DNA from: Streptomyces avermitilis MA-4680 = NBRC 14893
Lineage (GTDB): Bacteria > Actinomycetota > Actinomycetes > Streptomycetales > Streptomycetaceae
Reading direction: 5' to 3'
NCBI RefSeq assembly: GCF_000009765.2
Contig: NC_003155.5
Location: 5,518,001 to 5,582,000 of the forward strand
Length of the DNA: 64,000 nt
Shown: piece by piece, positions 50,296-59,788 of the stretch
Position numbering within the stretch: position 1 is the first letter of the stretch
Layout: each line of letters begins with the position of its first letter
The notes under the pieces: model-generated
What the model was told of the DNA's origin: nothing
Databases searched by the model: none
The model's input: the letters and a program-made list of their open reading frames with translations, nothing else
Position numbers and translations under genes: made by a program

Positions 50296-51371
50296 TGGAC
50301 CGCACCGGGCCGCGAGCCGGGAGGCCGACGCTCGCGGTGGTGGGAGCGACCGGCGCCGTCGGCACCGTCATGCTCCAGATCCTGTCGCAGCACGCGGACA
50401 TCTGGGGCGAGATCCGCCTGATCGCCTCCCCGCGCTCGGCCGGCCGCAAGCTGGCCGTGCGCGGCGAGGAGGTCGAGGTCATGGCCCTGACCGAGGCCGC
50501 CTTCGACGGCGTCGACGTGGCGATGTTCGACGTGCCGGACGAGGTCGCCGCGCAGTGGGCACCCATCGCGGCGGCCAAGGGCACGGTCGTCGTCGACAAC
50601 TCCGGCGCCTTCCGGATGGACCCCGACGTGCCCCTCGTCGTACCCGAGGTCAATCCCCACGCGGTACGTATGCGCCCGCGCGGGATCATCGCCAACCCCA
50701 ACTGCACGACCCTCTCGATGATCGTGGCGCTCGGCGCGCTGCACGCCGAGTTCGGGCTGCGCGAATTGGTGGTGTCCAGCTATCAGGCGGTGAGCGGCGC
50801 CGGACGCGCGGGCGTCGAGACGCTGCGGCAGCAGATGTCCCTGGTCGCCGGTACGCAACTGGGGACCAGCCCCGGTGACGTACGACGGGCCGTGGGCGAC
50901 AACACCGGTCCCTTCCCGGAGCCGGTCGCGCTGAACGTCGTGCCGTGGGCCGGATCGCTGCGCGAGGACGGCTGGTCCTCGGAGGAGATGAAGGTACGCG
51001 ACGAGTCCCGCAAGATCCTCGGGCTGCCCCAGCTGCGCGTCGCCGTCACCTGCGTCCGGGTGCCGGTGGTCACCACGCACTCGCTCACCGTCCACGCCCG
51101 CTTCGAGGGCGAGGTCACCGTCGACAAGGCCCGCGAGATCCTCGCCACCGCACCCGGCGTCGTCCTCTTCGACGACCCGGCCGCCGGCGAGTTCCCGACC
51201 CCCGCCGACGTGGTGGGCACCGACCCGACCTGGGTGGGCCGCGTACGCCGCGCGCTCGACGACCCGACGGCACTCGAACTGTTCGTCTGCGGGGACAACC
51301 TGCGCAAGGGCGCCGCTCTGAACACCGCGCAGATCGCGGAGCTGGTGGCGAGGGAGCTGACGGGGGCGTAA
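50295..51371 (+). CDS. asd: Aspartate-semialdehyde dehydrogenase
   Basis: A 358-residue NADP-dependent enzyme reducing aspartyl phosphate to the semialdehyde. The nucleotide loop VVGATGAVGTVML, catalytic C137 in IIANPNCTTLSM, YQAVSGAGRAGVE and the substrate histidine in VVTTHSLTVH are present. The ATG overlaps the ask stop by one base. Length is typical. The following 390 bp lack a clear terminator immediately after the stop; a hairpin lies at 51537. Confidence 0.97.
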   Translation: MDRTGPRAGRPTLAVVGATGAVGTVMLQILSQHADIWGEIRLIASPRSAGRKLAVRGEEVEVMALTEAAFDGVDVAMFDVPDEVAAQWAPIAAAKGTVVVDNSGAFRMDPDVPLVVPEVNPHAVRMRPRGIIANPNCTTLSMIVALGALHAEFGLRELVVSSYQAVSGAGRAGVETLRQQMSLVAGTQLGTSPGDVRRAVGDNTGPFPEPVALNVVPWAGSLREDGWSSEEMKVRDESRKILGLPQLRVAVTCVRVPVVTTHSLTVHARFEGEVTVDKAREILATAPGVVLFDDPAAGEFPTPADVVGTDPTWVGRVRRALDDPTALELFVCGDNLRKGAALNTAQIAELVARELTGA

Positions 51372-51761
51372 GGAGCCCAAAGGGCACAGGGGGGGCAAGT
51401 TCTTCGCCTCAGGTGTCCGAAAACCGGAATCACCCTGGCCACCAGCGGATTCGTTTGTAGGATCTGTGTGAGTTCTGTGGTGCGGCCCATGGTCCGGACC
51501 ACTTGAATCAAGCCCTTTCGGCGTTCGAAGATTTCCCTCCCCGCTCTCCGCAACCGTGCGGACGGCGGGGAGCGTCTTTGCGGTCGCCCTTCGGGGGGCT
51601 GGGAGCCACGACACACGGGGCATAGGGGAAGAGCTGGTACGCATGAGGGCCTTTGATGCACTGTCCGTTGCGCTGGGGAGCGCGCGGGCAGGTGTGCAGC
51701 CTGACGCAAACGTGATGCCTGTCGCGTACAACCCTGGTGGGGGGAAACGTGTCCAACTGAC
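51372..51761 (+). promoter_or_regulatory. Leader region of the ECF sigma gene
   Basis: No well-supported gene in 390 bp. It contains TAGGAT (51458-51463) as candidate -10, a perfect palindrome GGTCCGGACC (51491-51500) and a two-step hairpin CTCCCCGC-N3-CCGC...GCGG-N3-GCGGGGAG (51537-51572) followed by CGTCTTTG, which may end asd transcription or attenuate the sigma gene. A short ATG frame from 51643 overlaps the sigma gene but lacks support. Confidence 0.5.
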
Positions 51762-52430
51762 GTGGCAGAGGTACTGGAATTCACCGCGGTACAGGCAAGG
51801 GGCACAGCCCTTCGTCCACCCCGCCGACCCCGCATGCCCGGCGCGCCCGGCGGCATGCCGGTGATCGCCCCCATGCCCGCAGCGCGGCCCGCCCGCATAC
51901 CGAACCAGCGCGAGGGCGCTGACGAGACGATGGCCGCCGGTACGACGGTCGACCATCTGACCGAGACCTATCGCGCCCACTACCGCTCCCTCCTGGGTCT
52001 TGCGGCGCTCCTGCTCGACGACACCGCGTCCTGCGAGGACGTCGTGCAGGAGGCCTTCATCCGGGTGCACTCGGCGCGCAAGCGCGTCCGCGACCCGGAG
52101 AAGACGCTCGCGTATCTGCGCCAGACGGTGGTGAACCTCTCGCGCTCCGCGCTGCGCCGCCGCATCCTCGGCCTGAAGCTGCTGTCGAAGCCGATGCCGG
52201 ACATGGCGAGCGCGGAGGAAGGCGCGTACGACCAGCTGGAGCGCGACTCCCTGATCAAGGCGATGAAGGGCCTGCAGCGCCGGCAGCGCGAGGTCCTGGT
52301 CCTGCGGTACTTCGCCGACATGACCGAGGCCCAGGTCGCCGAGACGCTGGGGATATCGCTGGGGTCCGTCAAGGCGTACGGCTCGCGTGGCATCGCGGCG
52401 CTCCGCATCGCCATGGAGGAGCCGGTATGA
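51762..52430 (+). CDS. ECF RNA polymerase sigma factor
   Basis: A 222-residue sigma-70 family factor. An N-terminal Pro/Arg-rich extension of about 60 residues precedes region 2 (YRAHYRSLLGLAALLLDDTASCEDVVQEAFIRVH split as LLLDDTASCEDVVQEAF) and region 4 (LQRRQREVLVLRYFADMTEAQVAETLGIS, with VKAYGSRG). The GTG at 51762 follows a G-rich stretch at some distance; a start further in, near residue 57, cannot be excluded. The next gene overlaps by four bases and encodes its likely anti-sigma partner. The SigE-like type with SASF layout is common in Streptomyces. Confidence 0.92.
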   Translation: MAEVLEFTAVQARGTALRPPRRPRMPGAPGGMPVIAPMPAARPARIPNQREGADETMAAGTTVDHLTETYRAHYRSLLGLAALLLDDTASCEDVVQEAFIRVHSARKRVRDPEKTLAYLRQTVVNLSRSALRRRILGLKLLSKPMPDMASAEEGAYDQLERDSLIKAMKGLQRRQREVLVLRYFADMTEAQVAETLGISLGSVKAYGSRGIAALRIAMEEPV

Positions 52431-53629
52431 GCGGGTACGACGACAAGCCCTTCGAGCCCTTCGACTCCATCTTCGACTCCATTGACTCCTACGACGATGA
52501 ACACGCTGGGAACGGCACTGTGAAACACGGCCCCGACGGACAGGGACCTGAGAACACGGACACGGACGGTCGGGGTGGCGGCCGGGGCTTCGACGGGCTC
52601 GGCCCGGGCGCGGATCCCGACGGCTTCGACTCGGAGCCCGGCGACGGGCTCGGCTCGGACGAGCTGGCGCTGCGCAGGATGCTGCACCAGGCCGTCCGGG
52701 AGATCGAGCCCCACGACGCCACGCTGGAGCATCTGCGGCGCGCGGTGCCGGCCCGGCGGGCGCGCAAGCGGCAGGCCGTGGTGGGCATGGCCGCCGCCGC
52801 GCTCTTCATCGGCACGGCCATCCCGGCCCTCGTGCACGTCTCGAACGCCACCGGCTCCGACGCCGACCCGTCCATCGCCGGCCAGGCCTCCCAGGCGCAG
52901 GGCGGCGCCGGCCAGGACAAGGGCCCGGACGGAGGCTCCAACGCCGCCGGCTCCTCGGGCTCGTCCAAGGGCAAGGGCAAGGACAGCCAGAAGGGCAAGG
53001 GCGACAAGGGCACGGGGGCGAGCGGCGGGACCACCGGCGGGGTCAACCCGCCGGCCTCCGCGGCGAGCGCACCCACGTGTACGGCCACCCAGTTCGGCGT
53101 GGTGTCCGCGAACGCGGGCACGCCGGACTCGACCGGCGCCGTCTACGGCACCTTCCGCATCTCCAACATCTCCGCCACGAGCTGTACGGTCTCCGGCACG
53201 GGCAGCGTGACCGCGGCCGCGGCGGGCGCGGCGGACCAGTCCAAGATCAACGTGGTGCCCCATGTCGCGGGCGACGCGGCGGCCGGCCTGCCGGACCCGT
53301 CCCAGGACGTCGCCTCCCTGGTGCTTCAGCCGGGGGCGGCGTACGACGTGAAGTTCGCCTGGGTGCCGTCGGAGACGTGCCCCACCACGGGTGGTCCCGG
53401 TGGCCCCTCCCCGGACCCGACGCCCAGTGACGACACCACCGACAGCGGCGGTACGGACTCGGCCGGCGCCGGCACGGCGCCGCAGCTGCTGAGGGAGGAC
53501 GGGACCGCCGACGGAAGCGTGACGGTGTCCCACATCACGGCCGCGGGGTCACCCACGGCCACGACGGCGGTGTCCAACGCGTGCGCCGGGACGATCTACC
53601 GGACCGGGATACTGCCGGCGGTGTCCTGA
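52427..53629 (+). CDS. Membrane protein, probable anti-sigma partner
   Basis: A 400-residue single-span protein. A very acidic Asp/Gly-rich N-terminus is followed by LALRRMLHQAVREIEPHDATLEHLRRAVPARRARKR, a helix that could bind sigma (borders given), one membrane helix (about 120-140), a Gly/Ser/Lys low-complexity stretch, and an extracellular domain with four cysteines (CTATQFGVV, TSCTVSG, ETCPTTG, NACAGT) resembling DUF4232-like modules. The ATG overlaps the sigma stop. Position, topology and coupling suggest a membrane anti-sigma factor; no ZAS zinc motif is seen. Confidence 0.75.
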   Translation: MSGYDDKPFEPFDSIFDSIDSYDDEHAGNGTVKHGPDGQGPENTDTDGRGGGRGFDGLGPGADPDGFDSEPGDGLGSDELALRRMLHQAVREIEPHDATLEHLRRAVPARRARKRQAVVGMAAAALFIGTAIPALVHVSNATGSDADPSIAGQASQAQGGAGQDKGPDGGSNAAGSSGSSKGKGKDSQKGKGDKGTGASGGTTGGVNPPASAASAPTCTATQFGVVSANAGTPDSTGAVYGTFRISNISATSCTVSGTGSVTAAAAGAADQSKINVVPHVAGDAAAGLPDPSQDVASLVLQPGAAYDVKFAWVPSETCPTTGGPGGPSPDPTPSDDTTDSGGTDSAGAGTAPQLLREDGTADGSVTVSHITAAGSPTATTAVSNACAGTIYRTGILPAVS

Positions 53630-53714
53630 CCCGGCCTCCGACGCCGCGTGCGCGCCGCTGCGTTTCCGCCGATGTGCGCAGGCGGCGACGGCGGCGACTG
53701 CGGCGGCGGCCTTC

Positions 53715-54542
53715 TCAGCTCTTCGCTTCGGCCTCGGCCTCGACCCGGGCCTCGGCTTCGCCGGTCGCGTCGGTCTCGGGCGGGAAAATCCCCAGTTCCG
53801 CGTCCCGGGCGAATTCCGCCTCCCGGCGCAGCAGCCGGAACCACATGAAGACGACGAAGCCCGCGAAGACGAACCACTCACCGGTGTAGCCGAGGTTCTG
53901 GAACGCCTTCAGGTCGAGGCCGGTGCCCTGGGCCGCCGTCGCGGGCACCGCCTTCATCCCGCTGTCGGTCTTCGTGAGCGTGATCCACGCGTTGTACACG
54001 TCGTACGGCACCAGGTTCACCAGCGCCGCCGAGCTGATCGCGCCGGTCTGGCCCGCGGGCAGCCCGCCGACCGTGCTCACCCCGTTCGACCCGGGGCTCT
54101 CGGACGCCTGGAGCGCGCCCGTCACCGTGACCTCGCCGGTGGGCGGAGCCGGCGCCTTCGCCGCGTCGGCGGTGCCGGGCAGCCAGCCCCGCACCACGGG
54201 CAGCGCCTTGCCGCCGTCGGTGCGCAGCATCGTCAGGACGTAGAACCCGCGCCTGTCGTCCAGCTCGCGGTCCGGCACGAGCAGTTGCCTGCCGCTGTCG
54301 TACCGGCCGGTCGCCGTGGCCTGCCTGCCGGACGTCCTCTTGTCCACGGGCAGCAGCTCGGCCAGCGGCCGGGCCGCGGCCGTCTTGGCCGCCGCGGCCT
54401 GCTCGCTCGCGGTCCGGTGGTCCTGTATCCGGTCCTCGAACCTGCTCAACTGCCACGACCCCATGAAGACGCAGAAGGGGATGGCCAACAGCACGAAGAC
54501 GTTGATCCCCCACCATCGGGGCGTCAGCAGGAACCGGTACAC
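53715..54542 (-). CDS. SURF1 family protein
   Basis: A 275-residue membrane protein of the SURF1/Shy1 family, which helps assemble cytochrome aa3 oxidase, probably with heme a. It starts FLLTPRWWGINVFVLLAIPF with the first helix, has GSWQLSRFEDR just after it, VVRGWLPG in the middle and a second helix (YTGEWFVFAGFVVFMWFRLLRRE) near the end. The C-terminus is an Glu/Ala tail. The GTG start follows TACCGT by seven bases on the minus strand (54550-54555), so it is probably leaderless. Confidence 0.93.
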   Translation of the reverse strand: MYRFLLTPRWWGINVFVLLAIPFCVFMGSWQLSRFEDRIQDHRTASEQAAAAKTAAARPLAELLPVDKRTSGRQATATGRYDSGRQLLVPDRELDDRRGFYVLTMLRTDGGKALPVVRGWLPGTADAAKAPAPPTGEVTVTGALQASESPGSNGVSTVGGLPAGQTGAISSAALVNLVPYDVYNAWITLTKTDSGMKAVPATAAQGTGLDLKAFQNLGYTGEWFVFAGFVVFMWFRLLRREAEFARDAELGIFPPETDATGEAEARVEAEAEAKS

Positions 54543-54718
54543 GACGTCAACGGTACGGTGCCGTCGGCCCGGGCCGAGCGTGGGGGTTCGGTCGTACGGG
54601 ACCGGGATTCGGCCGTACGAGACCGGCGCTCGCCGTCACCCCGGCCCCGCACGCCCCGCTTCACCGGCCCCGCACGCCCCGCGTCAGAGGCTCCGCGCGC
54701 CGTGGCCCCCGCGCGTCC

Positions 54719-56560
54719 TCACCGCCCGAGGTGCCGCTCCGCGAACTCCAGTTCCAGCCGCACCTGCTTGATCCGCTCGTCCACGACCAGCGAGCCGTGC
54801 CCCGCGTCGTACCGGTACACCTCGTGCACCGCGTCCCGCGCGGTCAGCCGCTCCACATAGTTCTCCACCTGCCGGATGGGGCACCGCGGATCGTTGACGC
54901 CCGCCGAGATGTACACCGGTGCCTTCACCGCGTCGACGTAGGTCAGCGGCGACGACGCCTCGAACCGCTCCGGCACCTCCTCCGGCGTGCCCCCGAGCAG
55001 CGTCCGGTCCATCGCCTTCAGCGCCTCCATCTCGTCGTGGTACGCCGTGACGTAGTCGGCCACCGGCACCGCGGCGATCCCGATCGTCCACGCGTCCGGC
55101 TGGGTGCCGAGCCCGAGCAGCGTGAGATACCCGCCCCAGGAACCGCCGGTCAGGATCAGCCTGTCGGGGTCGGCGAGCCCGGACGACACCGCCCACTCCC
55201 GCACCGCCGCGATGTCCTCCAGCTCGATCAGACCCACCCGGTGCTTGAGCGCGTCCGTCCACTCCCGCCCGTATCCGGTCGACCCGCGGTAGTTGACCCG
55301 CACGACCGCGTACCCGTGGTCCAGCCAGGCCGCCGGGCCCGCCGCGAACGAGTCGCTGTCGTGCCAGGTCGGACCGCCGTGGATGTCGAACACCGTCGGC
55401 AGCGGACCGCTCGCCCCCGCCGGCCTCTGCACCAGCGCGTGGACTCGCCCGCCGGGACCCTCCACCCACACGTCCTCCACCGGCACCGAACCCGGCGACT
55501 TCATCCCGGGCGGATCGAGGACGATCCCGCCCGAGGTGGACCGCACCACCGACGGCTCGGCCGCCGACGACCACAGGTACTCCACGCTGCCGTCGGGCCG
55601 GGCCGTCGCCCCCGACACCGTGCCCGCGGGCGTCGGCACCCGGACCAGCTCGCGCGAGGCCAGGTCGTAGCGGAACAGCTCGCTGCGCGCCTCGAAGCTG
55701 TGGGCGACCAGCAGCGCGGAACCGTCCGGATACCACTCCGCGCCCACGTCGCCCGGCAGCTCCAGCGCCAGGTCCGTCTCCTCGCCGGAGGCGACGTCCC
55801 ACACCAGCGGCTCCCAGCGGCCGCGCCGCTGGTGCCCGATGAGCAGCCGCGTGTCCCCGTCGACCGGAGCGAAGCCCAGCACCTCCAGGCCCAGCTCGAC
55901 CGAGCCACCCTTGGTGTCGTCCAGCTCGGCGACCGTGGAGCCGTCGAGGCGCAGCACCCGCAGCGCCGAGTGCATCGCGTCGCCGTGCTCGGTGTGCTCG
56001 ACCGCGATCAGCGATCCGTCGTGCGAGAGGTCGCCGACGCCGGCCGACTCCCGGTGGCGGTAGATCTCCACCGGCTCCTGACCGGCTCGTACGACATGGA
56101 CCGTGGACCCGTCCTCGTCGGTCGACCGCCCCACCACGGCGGTGCCGCCGTCCCGCCCGATCGCGAGACCCGCCGGGTACGAGGGCTCGAGGCCGTCAGC
56201 CGCGGGCTCGTCGGGGCCGTCCGCGGTGCCGCCCCCGGTGAACCGCTGCCTTCTCCAGATCCCGAACTCGTCCCCGTCCGTGTCGTCGAACCACCAGATC
56301 CACTCGCCGTCCGGCGAGAGCACGCCGTCCGTCGTGCCGTTCGGCCGGTCCGTGACCTGGCGTTGCTCGCCCGTCGTGCGGTCCCACGCGTACAACTCGT
56401 ACGTCCCCGTCGCGTTGGACACGAACAGCGCACGGTGCGGCGCGTCCTCCGCCCAGTCCGGCAGCGACACCCGCGGCGCCCGGAAGCGCTTCTCCCAGTC
56501 CGGCATGGTCTCGCCGCGTACCTGCTGTTCCTGCGAGGTGGACCCAGTGCTCTCAGTCAT
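54719..56560 (-). CDS. S9 family prolyl oligopeptidase-like peptidase
   Basis: A 613-residue serine peptidase. The N-terminal two thirds form a beta-propeller with repeats such as SPDGEWIWWFDD and SHDGSLIAVEH. The C-terminal alpha/beta hydrolase (about 365-613) has DIHGGPTWHDSDSF, the nucleophile in LTGGSWGGYLTLLG, the acid in GVNDPRCPIRQ and the base in DAGHGSLVV. It would cut short peptides or amino-acyl derivatives in the cytoplasm. The ATG is three bases after TATGGG. A perfect DnaA box lies 52 bp upstream. Confidence 0.93.
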   Translation of the reverse strand: MTESTGSTSQEQQVRGETMPDWEKRFRAPRVSLPDWAEDAPHRALFVSNATGTYELYAWDRTTGEQRQVTDRPNGTTDGVLSPDGEWIWWFDDTDGDEFGIWRRQRFTGGGTADGPDEPAADGLEPSYPAGLAIGRDGGTAVVGRSTDEDGSTVHVVRAGQEPVEIYRHRESAGVGDLSHDGSLIAVEHTEHGDAMHSALRVLRLDGSTVAELDDTKGGSVELGLEVLGFAPVDGDTRLLIGHQRRGRWEPLVWDVASGEETDLALELPGDVGAEWYPDGSALLVAHSFEARSELFRYDLASRELVRVPTPAGTVSGATARPDGSVEYLWSSAAEPSVVRSTSGGIVLDPPGMKSPGSVPVEDVWVEGPGGRVHALVQRPAGASGPLPTVFDIHGGPTWHDSDSFAAGPAAWLDHGYAVVRVNYRGSTGYGREWTDALKHRVGLIELEDIAAVREWAVSSGLADPDRLILTGGSWGGYLTLLGLGTQPDAWTIGIAAVPVADYVTAYHDEMEALKAMDRTLLGGTPEEVPERFEASSPLTYVDAVKAPVYISAGVNDPRCPIRQVENYVERLTARDAVHEVYRYDAGHGSLVVDERIKQVRLELEFAERHLGR

Positions 56561-56611
56561 GGCCCCATAGTGCACGGCCCGGACGACAATCCGCCGGGGA
56601 GGTCCCCAGCC

Positions 56612-56620
56612 TGTGGATAA
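56612..56620. promoter_or_regulatory. Perfect DnaA box TGTGGATAA
   Basis: The reverse complement is TTATCCACA, the classic bacterial DnaA box, in the gap upstream of the S9 peptidase gene. Isolated, so not an origin. Confidence 0.55.
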
Positions 56621-56682
56621 CTTGCCGGCCCTGACGGCCTTCCTCCGTTGTCTTCGCAGGTCGGAGCAGGTGTCAGGGCCGG

Positions 56683-58749
56683 CTACACGTCGGTCCGCGC
56701 CTGGGGCCGCCGGCCGAGGAGCTCCGCGAGGCCGCGGCGGGTGGCGGCCAGCACCACTCGGTCCTCGGCGCGCAGCACGTAGGTGGCGGGCAGGTCCCAG
56801 ACCAACCCGGAGCGACGGTAGGGAGAGTCCGCGGACGCGGACGCGGACGGGGAGGGGGAGGGGGCCGGGGAGTGGGCCTGGCCCCGGCCACCGCGTGCCG
56901 CCGTGTCCAGCGCCAGTACGCGCCACGCCCCCGCGTGGAACGCCTCGCCGACCGTGCGTCCCTCCAGCCGCGGATGCCCGCCCACGTCCACGGCCGCGAA
57001 CAGCAGCACCCGCCGTTCGACCGGGATGGCTCCCAGAATCTGCCGCCCCATCATGGCCCCGGCGAAAGCGGGTGCGGCCAGGTGCGACACGCTGCGGCTC
57101 CGGGTGAGCGCATGGGGGTGCGCCGCGCGCAGGGTGCGGTACACGGCGGTCGCGAAGTCGTCGTCGTACAGACGCAGGACGACCCGCAGATCGGGCCGCA
57201 CCGACCGCGCGTACAGGGCGGCCTCCAGGTTGGTCGTGTCCGCGCTGGTCAGCGCGAGCAGCGCATGCGCCCGGTGGATCTTGGCGGCCTCCAGGACCCC
57301 TTCCTGCGTCACGTCCCCGAGCACCACCGGCACGCGCAGCCGCCGGGCCGTGGCGAGCCCGCGTGCCTCGGGGTCGCCCTCGACGCACACCACGGGGATG
57401 CGCAGCTCCCGCAGCCGGGTCAGCACGCGCGTACCGATCTTGCCGACCCCGAGCAGCACCACGTGCCCGGACAGCCCCCGCGGCGGCTTCCGCAGCGCGG
57501 ACCCGCTGCGGAAGGTGCCGAGCGCTTCCAGCACGGCCGCCAGCAGCACGGGCAGCAGCAGCAACCCGACCAGCCCGGACAGGAGTTGCAGGATCTGCCG
57601 GCCGGTGGACTGTCCGACGGCGGGGTCGTTGATGGCGAACAGGTCGAGCAGCGTCAAGTAGGTCGCGTGCAGGGGGTGTTCGCGGGTGACCGCCATCTGC
57701 GCGACCGCGAGCCCGACCACACAGCCGACGAGCCCGGCGAACGACCACCGCAGCCGCCGCGACAGCAGTGAGGCGAACGGCAAGGCGTTGCGCCCGGCGG
57801 GCAGCGAGGACCCGGAGTACGACACGTTCTCCAGGACGACCGTGCCGCGCCCGGTGGCCGCCGCGATCGCTTCCTCGTCGGGCAGCAGCCGTGGCCCCTG
57901 CTCGCCGCTGCTCTCGGAGCCGTCGGCCCCGGCCGGGTCGCTGGCCGTCGCGGACAGCAGCGCCAGCGTGCACAGACCGGGATCGGCGACCTGCCCCGGT
58001 TCCGGCGGCGGCCGCTCCACCGCCCGCAGCATCAGTCCGTCGGTCTGTACGACCTTGCTGGTGCCGGTGACCGCGGTCGCGGCCAGCGCGGGTGCGGCGG
58101 TGTCGGCGTCGGACAGGACGGTCGTGGACGCGTCGAACTGTGCGGCCGGCCCGTCGGCTCCGGCCGCGGCCAACGTGGCGGCCTGATCGAGGAGTTCCTC
58201 GATGTGCTGGCCCAGCCGCCGGTTGTAGAGCCGCAGGACGAGCCGCAGGTGTGGGTTGAGCCGGCGGGCGGTGAGCGCGGCCCGGATGTTGGTCTCGTCG
58301 TCGTCGTACACGAGCGCCAGCGCGGCCGCCCGCTCCACACCCGCCTCGGCGAGCACGGCCTCGTTGGCCTCGACGGCCTCCAACAGCCGCTCGGTGCCGG
58401 GGGGTTCGGTGGTCCGGCCACCGCCGGTGGATCCGCCGCGCCCTCCAGCGCCGTCACCGCTGCCGCTGTTGCCGTTCCCGCCGCTGTTTCCCGTGGTGCT
58501 TCCGGCGCCGTTTCCGTTGCCGGCCGCCCGGGTGACGGCGGCGGACACCCGGTCGAGCAGGGTGGAGGTCCGGGCCCTGCCCACCACGGGCTGCCGCGCG
58601 ACCCGTTCGGCGGGCGGTACGACCAGGGTCACCTGTTCCCCGTACACCCCTCGCAGCTCGGTGGCGAGCCGGAGGGCGAGGGCGTCGTCCCCGCACACCA
58701 CCATGTGCGCGGCGGCGTCACTCGACCCGCTCTGATTCGGAAGGCTCAC
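56683..58749 (-). CDS. Double TrkA-N/RCK domain membrane protein
   Basis: A 688-residue protein: a first NAD-binding TrkA-N domain (MVVCGDDALALRLATEL) interrupted by a Gly/Asn/Ser low-complexity insert (about residues 80-120), two or three hydrophobic helices (about 310-415), then a second TrkA-N domain (HVVLLGVGKIGTRVLTRL, VEGDPEARGLATA, LALTSADTTNLEAALYAR) and a TrkA-C-like end (YVLRAEDRVVLAATRRGL). It resembles actinobacterial potassium-channel-linked RCK proteins without a clear selectivity filter (no TVGYG). The GTG start at 58749 gives VSLPNQSGSS, close to the first strand. Confidence 0.8.
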   Translation of the reverse strand: MSLPNQSGSSDAAAHMVVCGDDALALRLATELRGVYGEQVTLVVPPAERVARQPVVGRARTSTLLDRVSAAVTRAAGNGNGAGSTTGNSGGNGNSGSGDGAGGRGGSTGGGRTTEPPGTERLLEAVEANEAVLAEAGVERAAALALVYDDDETNIRAALTARRLNPHLRLVLRLYNRRLGQHIEELLDQAATLAAAGADGPAAQFDASTTVLSDADTAAPALAATAVTGTSKVVQTDGLMLRAVERPPPEPGQVADPGLCTLALLSATASDPAGADGSESSGEQGPRLLPDEEAIAAATGRGTVVLENVSYSGSSLPAGRNALPFASLLSRRLRWSFAGLVGCVVGLAVAQMAVTREHPLHATYLTLLDLFAINDPAVGQSTGRQILQLLSGLVGLLLLPVLLAAVLEALGTFRSGSALRKPPRGLSGHVVLLGVGKIGTRVLTRLRELRIPVVCVEGDPEARGLATARRLRVPVVLGDVTQEGVLEAAKIHRAHALLALTSADTTNLEAALYARSVRPDLRVVLRLYDDDFATAVYRTLRAAHPHALTRSRSVSHLAAPAFAGAMMGRQILGAIPVERRVLLFAAVDVGGHPRLEGRTVGEAFHAGAWRVLALDTAARGGRGQAHSPAPSPSPSASASADSPYRRSGLVWDLPATYVLRAEDRVVLAATRRGLAELLGRRPQARTDV

Positions 58750-58836
58750 CACGAGGGGAAAGACTGCCCTACCGAGGGAGCTGGTTCCACCGGGGCACGA
58801 CACGCGGATTTCTTCGCCGGTCCCGGGACTCGGCGT

Positions 58837-59334
58837 TCAGTCCGCGAACCGCTCCCGCACGTCGGGGCGTTCGGCGAGGCGGGGCGGGTAGCCGGGGCCG
58901 AGCCGCGGCCGGGTGTCGGTGGCGGTCATCGGCTCGCCGCACTCGGAGCAGACCACTTCCGCGTGCCCCTGCCGCCCGCACCGTTCGTGGTGGAAGACGA
59001 CCGGCGCGCCCTGTTCCCCGGCCAGCCAGCGGTCGCCCCAGGCGTTCATGGCCATGAGCACACCGTAGAAGTCCCGGCCCTTGTCGGTGAGGACGTAGTC
59101 ATGACGTACGGGCTCGTTCTGGTACGGCTGCTTCTCCATCAGCCCCTCGTCCACGAGCCGCCGCAGCCGGTCGGTCAGGGTGTTGCGGGCGATCCCCAGC
59201 GACTGCTGGAACGCGTCGAAGCGGCGCACGCCGTAGAACGCCTCGCGCAGCACGAGCGGTGTCCACCAGTCCCCGAGCAGATCCATGGTGCGAGCGATGG
59301 AGCAGGGCCAGTTCGCGAAGGAGGTCCGCCTCAT
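58837..59334 (-). CDS. HxlR family transcriptional regulator
   Basis: A 165-residue winged-helix protein beginning MRRTSFANWPCSIARTMDLLG, with the HxlR hallmark Cys at position 11, GDWWTPLVLREAFYGVRRFDAFQ and IARNTLTDRLRRLVDEGLM. The C-terminal part has a CxxC pair (VVCSECGEP) plus RCGRQGH, which may bind metal. The ATG at 59334 is favoured because TATGCT (minus strand, 59342-59347) is seven bases upstream. Targets are unknown; no divergent gene follows directly. Confidence 0.92.
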   Translation of the reverse strand: MRRTSFANWPCSIARTMDLLGDWWTPLVLREAFYGVRRFDAFQQSLGIARNTLTDRLRRLVDEGLMEKQPYQNEPVRHDYVLTDKGRDFYGVLMAMNAWGDRWLAGEQGAPVVFHHERCGRQGHAEVVCSECGEPMTATDTRPRLGPGYPPRLAERPDVRERFAD

Positions 59335-59788
59335 GCCTGCCAGCATACGGTCCCTCCCCGGGGTCGGTCTCGGCTTGAGACCTTGCAGGCGGGGGCGGGC
59401 CGGGGGCGGGCCGGGGGTAGGCCGGGGGTGGCCCGGGGGGTGGCCCGGGGGCAGGCCGACGGGCGGGTGCGCGGGACCCTCCACGGGGCCGCCGACCGGG
59501 CTGTCGGCGGCCCCCGCGAGCGTGGTCGGGCAGCTGCTCGGCCCTGCTGGGTCCTGCTCGGTCCTGCCTGGTGAGCTGCTCGGTCGGCCATACGGCCCTG
59601 CTGGCCGCGGCGATGGCGGAACGCCTCGACCTGATGCTCGTACTGACCTGGCTGCCGCACCGGGACGGCCGGCGACGGGACGGCCGGCGACGGGACGGCC
59701 GGGCGACGGGGCGGCCGGCGACGGGACGGTGAGACACGGGACGGTGAGACACGGGGCGCGGCGAGTCCGCCCCGCCCGTCAGCTGCGG
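59335..59788. other. Gene-poor gap, mostly repeats
   Basis: No supported gene in 454 bp. The right half holds seven 15-bp tandem repeats; 59395-59470 holds GGGCCGGGGGC-type repeats. A frame from ATG 59613 (MAERLDLMLVLTW) has local coding-like codons but dissolves into the repeat and may be a gene relic. Confidence 0.5.
59661..59764. repeat. Seven 13-16-bp CGGGACGGCCGGCGA repeats
   Basis: Units start at 59661, 59676, 59691, 59707, 59722, 59737 and 59752. The first four share GGCCGGCGA, the next two share GGTGAGACA, and the last is partial, showing stepwise duplication. They end about 25 bp from the next gene's stop. Confidence 0.9.

Noticed and set aside
51643..51864. 74-codon ATG frame in the sigma-gene leader
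   Set aside because: It overlaps the sigma gene by about 100 bp in another frame and lacks domain or strong ribosome-site support.
59613..59660. Small gene starting MAERLDLMLVLTW
   Set aside because: No ribosome site and the frame degenerates into 15-bp DNA repeats; at best a relic.
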